A stretch of DNA of 64,000 nucleotides. Source: Hermatobates lingyangjiaoensis (lineage: Eukaryota > Arthropoda > Insecta > Hemiptera > Hermatobatidae). The translations under genes and the position numbers were made by a program. Position 1 is the stretch's first letter; the number at the start of each line of letters is the position of its first letter. The notes below the pieces were generated by a model, which did not search any database, had not been told where the DNA came from, and was given only the letters and a program-made list of their open reading frames with translations. The stretch spans positions 1,550,001-1,614,000 of the forward strand of contig JAPFBL010000036.1 of assembly GCA_026182355.1 (NCBI GenBank). Direction: 5' to 3'. This document shows positions 56,981-64,000 of the stretch, in pieces.

Positions 56981-58323
56981 ACAGTTTACATTAAAGTAAA
57001 TATCTCTACAGCATAGAGTGTGAATTACTGTTGGTATATGTATTGTGAATACTAACGAGTAATCAAAATAATTAACTCATTCATAACTTATTCATCAATA
57101 AGGCAGTTTTTCAATTATTTTGAAATTAAAATCAATATTTATAGGTCTTGATAAATGGTAACTTATCGTTAAATTGCATTTAGTAACTTAAGTCTGTAAA
57201 TGAAGATCTCCGATTCATCGTTTGTGGGATCTTGAAATTTGAGCTGAATTGCTTTCAATATCTCACTGAGGAAACAATAGTTATTAGTTGAAATTTTATC
57301 ATTATCGGGAGAAATGTATTTTCATAAAATCCCGATAATCTCCTTTGTTTGCTTCTTACCTTCGAGTTATTTTATGACAAAAGTAAAACTACATTTAACT
57401 TTAACATATAATTAAAATTACATGCTCTATATCTCCAAACATAAACTGCAAAACTTTTATTTGAATGAGGTGGATTTGGATATTACTTCTGTGTAGAGGA
57501 ATCTCTACAAAAAATGCAATAAGTCTGATTATGTGTTATTTAGATCATGTTTTAAGTAGCTATTCTCCTTACTTATCTTCTTCATTACTAATAAAAAAAA
57601 TCAATTTGATATTTTAAATGTTGTTCATATTTAATTTGAATTAGCTAGCTTCTTTTCTCCGATCGGTTTCGGGCTGTTTACATCTTTAAAGGGTCCATCC
57701 ATTGTGTCCATCCACTCCTCAAAGTAACACTCACAAAGATTAACAGTTCTGAAACTGGTTGAGGGAAGGTAATAATCTATGTACTAGACAAATCAGTACA
57801 TTTCATTCATAAATTAAATGCGATTTCATTCATACACCTTCTATGATACTAACAAGCTACACATTTTCTCAAGTGTGTTTTATCATTGTGGAATCTAAAT
57901 GTAATTATCTTATAGGCTTAGACTTTGTTAAAAGAGTGTTAAAACCTTGTTCTTCGGCTTCAAAAATTCTCTGACCAATTGGATTTATTGTCCCGATATA
58001 GAATGCAAATCACCCTCTATGAATCAGGTTAGCAAATGAAGAGTTAACACTTCTTCTGCGCTGTAAATTCATAGGAGGGAGAATTAAACAAAGTAACTAA
58101 TAAAGTATTACATTAATGATAAGCAAGTGTTTTCTTTACGTCTCCTTCAGATTTTTTTTTTAGTTTTAGAATTAACCTCTTTTTGACTGTAATAGCATTA
58201 AACAAGTGTATACATATTTTAACAGGCTTGTTGATGAATTAATCGCTATGGTTTCTCTTTGCGATTATTCTCCGATGGTGGCCGTCAATTTGAGCCAGAT
58301 TTGTTTAGTATCTGCTATTTATG
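56981..58323. other. AT-rich non-coding sequence
   Basis: No gene, RNA or transposon end recognised. Confidence 0.4.
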
Positions 58324-58331
58324 CTCTACAG

Positions 58332-58835
58332 CAGTGGTCCCCAACCGGTGGCCGCGGACCGGTGCCGGTCCGTAGACCAATTGGTACCAGGCCGCGTTAG
58401 AAATACAACTTATCTGTGTGAAGCGGGGTTTTCTGTAGTAACAGCAACTAAAACAAAATATCGGAATAAACTAGACATAAGCAGCACACTCCGGGTGTCA
58501 TTGTCTCCTATTGCTTCCAGATGGGACCGTCTGATTGCAAAGAAACAAGCTCAAAGTTCTCATTGACTTTGTGTTCTAGTAAGTTAAAATGTTCATGCAC
58601 TTTATATTCGTTTTTCTGGTGTATCTGTAATTTATTTTAAAAGGAATGTTTAAAGTAAATTTTTAATGTAAACTTTTTAATGATATATTTATTATTATTT
58701 CGAGGCTTTTATTTTCATGTTATGTTGTTGGTACGATGCTACATGTAAGTTGCAAGTAAACAATCTACCTCAGGGCCGCGGTAAAATTGTCTAACGCTTA
58801 CCGGTCCGCGGCAACAAAAAGGTTGGGGACCACTG
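58332..58835 (+). mobile_element. Internally deleted hAT element
   Basis: The ends are perfect 15-bp inverted repeats CAGTGGTCCCCAACC. The 8-bp target duplication CTCTACAG is exact (58324-58331 and 58836-58843). GC-rich subterminal sequence with CCGGTCCGCGG words lies at both ends. The interior keeps the last part of the transposase and its 3' UTR. Perfect ends and TSD point to a fairly recent insertion. Confidence 0.95.
58399..58566 (+). pseudogene. hAT transposase C-terminus (hATC region) fragment
   Basis: About 55 codons reading YLCEAGFSVVTATKTKYRNK, then LDISSTLRVSLSP and SPIASRWDRLIAKKQAQ, ending SSH and TGA. This is the dimerisation end of ZBED/GTF2IRD2-like hAT transposases (YLCE.GFS....IK.KYRN.L). 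All upstream catalytic sequence is deleted. Confidence 0.9.
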
Positions 58836-58843
58836 CTCTACAG

Positions 58844-60320
58844 TATACCACCTGGTATACTGGTATACCTGGTCCGAAGGTCTAGTGGGAGACTGATTCA
58901 CCACATGATACCAGCCATCCTGTATCACCAACCCACAGACCAAATCCATGAGCTTCCGATCGTCATGATAGCATTATAAATTGCCTTAAACGATAACTTC
59001 CAATCTCAAACAGCCTAAATTCTTCTGGTGAGCCTAATTGCCTCATTATAGAGTTCTTTGTACCTCGGAAGACCAGCGTGAATCGACCAAAATCATTTTC
59101 TCCTTTGTCAACATTTCGTTAGTAAAATATGTCTCGTGATGGATACATTACTATTTTACTGTGAAAGATCGTTTTACTTTCTTTCAAATCTTTATCATGG
59201 CGAAGGAATTGATACAGAGAAGAAATTGCTTGAGCAAACCATCATCAAAAAAAATATTTAATTTTAGGGATTAAAAGCTGAACCATGATTTACTTTTTTG
59301 AACACTCAAAAATCAGTAAAATCTACTAATTTAATTGAACACACAGTCGACTTAAAACCGTGTTCATTGTAGTAAATGAGGCTTCATATTCAATGCTTGA
59401 TATCTCCTGGAAATAACCAAGATGGACGGAACGAGTACATGGCCTGCTCTTATATCTGTTGAATAATTGAGTAAGATAATGGTAATATTACTACCATACC
59501 ATTCATCTCAGAACGATAAACTTTGACCTCTGGGTCCATTCACCAGTGAGACTCATCGCATTAAATTCATGAATAAATCAGCTGAGTTTACATATTTTTT
59601 CTCTCTTTATCATACTGCTTAAATCCAGCCAGTTTTAAATTTCTACTTTTTTGTCGTATTTGATTTAAATACCAGTGAGGGTGTGGGGTTGAAAGTAAGG
59701 ACTCCATCTAGATCTATAAGGCAGCTTAACAATTCATGAGGTTGCTCCTGTTCTGTTCTGCAAGTTCATTGCTATTATGTAATTTCATAATGTAATGCAA
59801 TCAAGTTTACATAAAATGTGAGCGCAATCTTTACAACTCTTTCACATTTTTTTACTCTTTTAAAATAGTCCCTTTTCGGATCTGTATCATTTTAAGGGTT
59901 ATTTTAAAGGGATTGTTAAAAATATATTAAAAAGAATAATTTTGATAAAATAACCGGTACATTTAAAATTAACTGAAACATCTATTAGAAACGCGTCAAA
60001 CGAACTAAGTGATATATATTCAAAACAACCAGAAGAAAGAATCACATTACCTCCATCGTTATTATTTTTCTTGTTATCATGTTTTTTTTAGCATTTATTA
60101 TTCTATTTTCAACTTTATTATTAGATATATATTTTATTTATTATGAGTAGTATGACGATCTTTTCCTTCCTTAGCTCCGTATGGTGATAAGTCTGCGCAA
60201 ATTGATTGTGGACGCTCTTTAAGTCTTCCAAGCGTCTCACATCTCCTCTTGATGACAACAGAGTCAAATTATCTTGTCGTTCTTACGTTTCTACTGCGTG
60301 TTTCCTCCCTGATTGAATTT
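58844..60320. other. AT-rich non-coding sequence
   Basis: Starts with a small palindromic patch of TATACC/GGTATA words (58846-58872). No gene recognised. Confidence 0.4.
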
Positions 60321-60324
60321 CAGT

Positions 60325-60430
60325 TGTAATATATATATATATATAATATATATATATGTTCAATGTACATAAAGAAACATAGAGAATTAAAAACACACAC
60401 TTACAGTTTCTTACAGTCTAAAAAAACATT
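60325..60430 (-). repeat. PLE 3'-end fragment next to (TA)n
   Basis: The minus strand carries the tail GACTGTAA...TGTGTG, TTAATT, CTCTATGTTTCTTTATGTAC, ending in TA repeats (60329-60358). It is the inverted equivalent of 3205-3297. No core motif remains. Confidence 0.65.
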
Positions 60431-62424
60431 TAGAAATTAAAAGTACAATTTTCTACATTGAATTATATTGGTCCTTTTCGGATCATATTTTCAACGAAGA
60501 AGTACATTTATATATTCACTTGATAAACGGAAATACGATCCAAACTGGGCACAATACGGTTTTCTCACATTACTGGATAAAACTTGAAATAGGTATTAAT
60601 CGATGGTCAGTTATTACTTGGTCTATTTTTTTCGAAATACTTTCATAGATCGACTGTTGCGGTTTCCAAGCCATATTAACCACGACGCATTTGATACCTC
60701 TTCTACCTATAATAACAGGATAATCTTATTGTAATCGACCGATTGCGATTTCATCCCCCTTCAAGAGCAACTATTCTATGTTCATTGTAAGTTGTATACT
60801 TACTTAATTACCAGGTCATGTAAGAGTGGAAGGTAATTACCAGGCGGACAGAGCTACAAAAGTAGCGGAAAGATAATTTACTGCATAGAACATTAAAGTT
60901 GACTCCGGGTTGTATCTAGTTATCATTAAGCTGATCTGAATCCTTTGAGTGTTTGCCGTGTCAGGTTGACTGACAGCCATAAATGCACAAAAAATACAAG
61001 ATTATTTGATGAACATATTCAAGTAGATTTGACGTTGCTACATATTTTGTATAAATACACTTTCTTTAAGGTCTAGAGTCTACAAAATCCTTCATCGTTT
61101 TAATTTCCAAAGAAAAGTTACTTTCTTTTTGACAATCATCTTATTTCTGTATGCAATAGGAAACGAATACGCTAAGAATCCATATCTTTGAACTCTAACC
61201 CAAGTAATATAATCTTAATGTTTTTTTTTATGATTTACTAATCCAATCACTAGATTATGCATATAAATGCAATCAATGGTTACTGATATCAGTCGATTCA
61301 TCAATTGGAAAATCGAAAATGTTATTTTGAACCTACGCTATTTTCTGATAGAAAAGCTGAAAGAAGACATTCTTCGATATTTTCTGACAAGTCGAATATC
61401 CTAGAGTGGATTACGCAATGTGAAAGAGATATTTTATTTCCTTCTTCATCCGCACACTCTAGCTTATTTTTAACCATTTTTTCATACCGGAAATATATGA
61501 TTCAGCAAGAATTCGAGATTTTGATTAAAGGACAATTAATTCTGCGACCAAACATGAAGGCTAAGTATGCTTTTTAGACCCAGTCATCGCTTTTTGAAAT
61601 ACATAACTTCGTTTGGCATTTTATTGCTACAATCTTTGAAAATAACGAACATGTTTACCTTGATGGGGGAGGGGGGAGTGTTCAAATGTTTGTTTATCTT
61701 ATTCGGAACTATAGCTTCATTAACAGCACTTGGCCATATATAAAACATAGTGGTGATAGAATTTAACATTTCCCTGGTCAACTGAAATCTAAATCTCAAA
61801 CTTATCCCTGTAAAAATTGAAGAAATTTTGCGTTCGTGAACATTATTTTAGTATTGAACTGAACTGTATTTTTGTACAATCACTATCAACTTTTCTCTGA
61901 AAAAAGTTATCCATAATTAAGGGCTAAGAACACAAAAAAATACTGTAATTGCTACTCTAATAAACACATCTTCAGCAAACCAGAACTGACAATAAACTGG
62001 ACAAGATTTCCTTCTATTGAACCAGAGTTTGTAGAAAAACAAATCTTTCTACACCATATTGAACCAAAGTATGGTAAATATCAACTTTTTACCCCAAATT
62101 TATAATACTGTAGAAAATGATCTAAATAGGCCTAATTTAATGTAATTCAAGCTATTGGAATAATTTGCATGCAATTTCCTAAAGTTTTGGCTATAAGGTT
62201 ACGAGCCTTTAAACATTTTAAATAACAAAGGAAGTCCTTACCCCAAAGAGAGCCCTAAGAAGTGCATGGCTATCCCCAAATAAGGTAGAATACTCTAAAA
62301 TGAAAACACTGTTTTGAACTGAAAGTCAAATAGGTATTTCTAAAATACACCTTTCCAATTATTATTTTTATTGTTATTATTGTTATAATTATTATTGTTG
62401 CCTTTTTGGTTCGTTTTCCTGTTA
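60431..62424. other. AT-rich non-coding sequence
   Basis: Reading frames at 61305-61577 (plus) and 61584-61799 (minus) show no family motif. No splice-supported exon was found. Confidence 0.35.
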
Positions 62425-63180
62425 ACAATATATATATATATATATATTGATATAAATAGGCAGCAGATCTTCTTTTAAACAAGTATCATTAAAATTAACC
62501 GCAGTCTCGGCATTCACGATCTTAAGACTGAGAGATTCGATCCTACGAACTAACCTCCTGCTAACAGGGTTCAACTGGAAAAGGAGTTGGCCAAGTGACA
62601 TGTTAAATTAAAATCGATGACTCATGCTTAGACATTGCTATAAATAGATTAAAAGGATAGCACAGGTTAATATAAAGAGAAGGTTAAAGGTCAATAATGA
62701 ACAAGAAACAAGCGGTTAGAATAAAAGAGTTGAAAGTCCAAGAGATTCAAGAAAGGCCAAGTGACATGTTAAATTAAACTCGATGACTCATGCTTAGTCA
62801 TTACTATAAATAGATTAAAATCGATGACTCATGCTTAGTCATTGCTAAAAATAGATTAAAAGGATAGTACAGGTTAATATAAAGAGAAGGTTAAAGGTCA
62901 ATAATGAACAAGAAACAAGCGGTTAGAATAAAAGAGTTGAAAGGTCAACGGTATAACTGGACTAATAGAGAATAAATAGATTAAGAAATTAATAATAATA
63001 ATAATGTTAATAATAATTAATAATAATTAAAATTAATAGTAAACTAGAAAAGATATATTAAATAACGAGTTGAAAAAGAGTAAGAATTAATAGGGAAGGT
63101 ATAGTTAGTTAGAAAAAGAAGGAAAAGTTTATAGTTAGTTATAAAGAAAAGAATAATAATAATAAATATAAGAAAAGAAA
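62425..63180 (-). repeat. 3' UTR and 3' end of the PLE
   Basis: On the minus strand this follows the endonuclease coding region. It contains a tandem duplication (62589-62754 and 62755-62942, the second with an extra internal copy of ATCGATGACTCATGCTTAG). Then comes the family-specific segment with GCCGAGACTGCGGTTAA (about 62495-62515), and a TA run at 62429-62449 as the last sequence. The same terminal segment forms the foldback at 25.5-26.1 kb. Confidence 0.75.
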
Positions 63181-64000
63181 ACGTATTGAGTGCGCAAGCT
63201 TTCGACATCAAGATGTCATCGACGGGCGAAGTTGTTCCTAGGAGATCCAGGACGCAAAAGGCATAGGGAAGGGAAAGCAGGCAAGTAGTGGGGGTAAGGG
63301 GAGTGGGGGAGCCCAACTGGAGAACAGCTGCAGATAACCTGATGCCGGAGGCCGACTCGCGCCGAGCAGCCTCGGGAATACCGACCCTAGGCCGAGCGCC
63401 CGCCCTCACACCACTCTCCGGTCCACCAGCCCGAGTCACCAGATCAACCGAGCCACTATTATCAGCAGCACTATGTGGCGCTACACTTAGTCCGGTATCC
63501 CGCTGCACTTCACCGCTTACTACCATACTCCTCATGCTGGGAATGACGAACATGTCTACCATCTGGCAGTTAAGGGAAGGCTTCTTAGACCTAATGTAGA
63601 GCGCTTCCAGGATTTTCAGGCGGTTAGGGTCACTTTGCAGTTGAAGGACTTTGGTTCCTTCGACTAACTTCTCCCTAGTGAGACGAGTACCATGGACTTC
63701 TTGTTCATGCTGTTTTGGTCCACCAGCAGACAGATGTAGGGTAAGACGCCTCGAGAGCTTCGTGTTTGTCATGCCGATGTATGTAGAAGGCAGGGCTGCA
63801 CAGTTCCCTGAATTACAAACATATTCATACACGAGATGACTTTTCTGGAGCTCTGGGGTGACACACTGGGGGCTGTTCTTAAGAACAACATTACTGGTCT
63901 TACTGTTCTTATAGAATATTGTTAATTTAAGCTTATCCTCCTCCGTCGTCGTTGAAACGTGCTTAGAGACGATATTTCGCAGCGCTTGTTCATCTTGCTT
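63044..64000 (-). CDS. Penelope-like element GIY-YIG endonuclease domain (continues beyond window)
   Basis: The minus strand is open from 64000 leftward: ALRNIVSKHVSTTTEEDKLK, LTIFYKNSKTSNVVLKN, LVYEYVCNSGNC, STYIGMTNTKLSRRLTLHL, then LKILEALYIRSKKPSLNCQM. This is the C-terminal GIY-YIG nuclease of Penelope-like elements: VYEY and TYIG as the two boxes, RR as the catalytic Arg region, and E in ILEALYI as the metal-binding Glu. The RT lies beyond the window edge. After SLNCQM, where the domain normally ends, the frame continues for about 150 codons, through GC-rich then AT-rich sequence, to 63044. That tail is probably not a conserved domain. No frameshift is seen, so this copy may be recent. 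Confidence 0.88.
   Translation of the reverse strand, partial: KQDEQALRNIVSKHVSTTTEEDKLKLTIFYKNSKTSNVVLKNSPQCVTPELQKSHLVYEYVCNSGNCAALPSTYIGMTNTKLSRRLTLHLSAGGPKQHEQEVHGTRLTREKLVEGTKVLQLQSDPNRLKILEALYIRSKKPSLNCQMVDMFVIPSMRSMVVSGEVQRDTGLSVAPHSAADNSGSVDLVTRAGGPESGVRAGARPRVGIPEAARRESASGIRLSAAVLQLGSPTPLTPTTCLLSLPYAFCVLDLLGTTSPVDDILMSKACALNTFSFLIFIIIILFFITNYKLFLLFLTNYTFPINSYSFSTRYLIYLF
63190..63225 (-). ncRNA. PLE hairpin motif with GAAA box
   Basis: The minus strand reads GTCGATGACATC-TT-GATGTCGAAAGC. A perfect GACATC/GATGTC stem is preceded by GAT and followed by GAAAG, echoing the CTGATGA-stem II-GAAA order with the GA of the core drawn into the stem. The departure from the core makes ribozyme activity unlikely. 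Confidence 0.35.

Noticed and set aside
1..64000. CRISPR array, prokaryotic operons, rRNA genes or integrated bacterial DNA
   Set aside because: No regularly spaced short repeats, ribosome binding site-led ORFs or rRNA signatures were seen. Intron-split genes and insect-type receptor indicate a nuclear arthropod genome.

Overview
The window looks like arthropod nuclear DNA, most likely from an insect. It is strongly AT-rich and gene-poor. Exons are small, introns are long and bounded by GT/AG, and there are no operons or long bacterial-type ORFs. The insect call rests mainly on an odorant-receptor gene of the 7tm_6 type, a family known from insects. The order cannot be fixed from the sequence; a large repeat-rich hemipteroid or polyneopteran genome would fit.

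Host genes. (1) 7.5-13.2 kb, plus strand: the last four exons of a YjbQ/UPF0047-family gene, all in phase, with the 5' exon(s) not found. (2) 30.9-32.9 kb, minus strand: an insect odorant receptor with a one-base frameshift in its first coding exon and a candidate second exon present twice. (3) 39.7-40.4 kb, minus strand: a complete three-exon COX20 (FAM36A) gene of 129 codons, with a perfect 18-bp palindrome just upstream. (4) 44.2 kb, plus strand: a start exon whose product matches the N-terminus of xanthine dehydrogenase/aldehyde oxidase; its later exons were not found. (5) An unrecognised coding-like exon at 34.7-34.9 kb, minus strand.

Mobile DNA. Penelope-like elements (PLEs) dominate: reverse-transcriptase pieces at 34.1 and 46.7-47.7 kb, GIY-YIG endonuclease pieces at 26.1, 28.9-29.3 and 63.2-64.0 kb, and many 3'-end fragments. 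Other elements are a Jockey-type RT tail (28.2 kb), two LOA/R1/I-like pieces (41.3 and 42.2-43.0 kb), a Gypsy RNase H scrap (30.1 kb), a dead mariner with about 100-bp inverted ends (35.4-36.2 kb), three short hAT elements with 8-bp target duplications (23.7, 50.4 and 58.3 kb), tRNA-like SINEs, and several dispersed or tandem repeats.

Most interesting signal. Many PLE 3' ends share one layout: a hammerhead-ribozyme-like core (CTGATGA or variant, a hairpin, then GAAA) followed tens of bases later by a (TA)n run. Several are arranged as foldbacks, two copies head to head; the best has perfect 89-bp arms at 52858-53078. In the two best core families the stem-III segment is itself a palindrome (ACGCGT or ACGT), as expected if cleavage needs two cores paired together. 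Hammerhead motifs in PLEs are already known; the repeated foldback arrangement next to TA microsatellites is the part worth a second look.

The rest, especially 13.2-23.7 kb, 48-50 kb and 55-58 kb, is AT-rich intron or intergenic sequence in which I see no gene.
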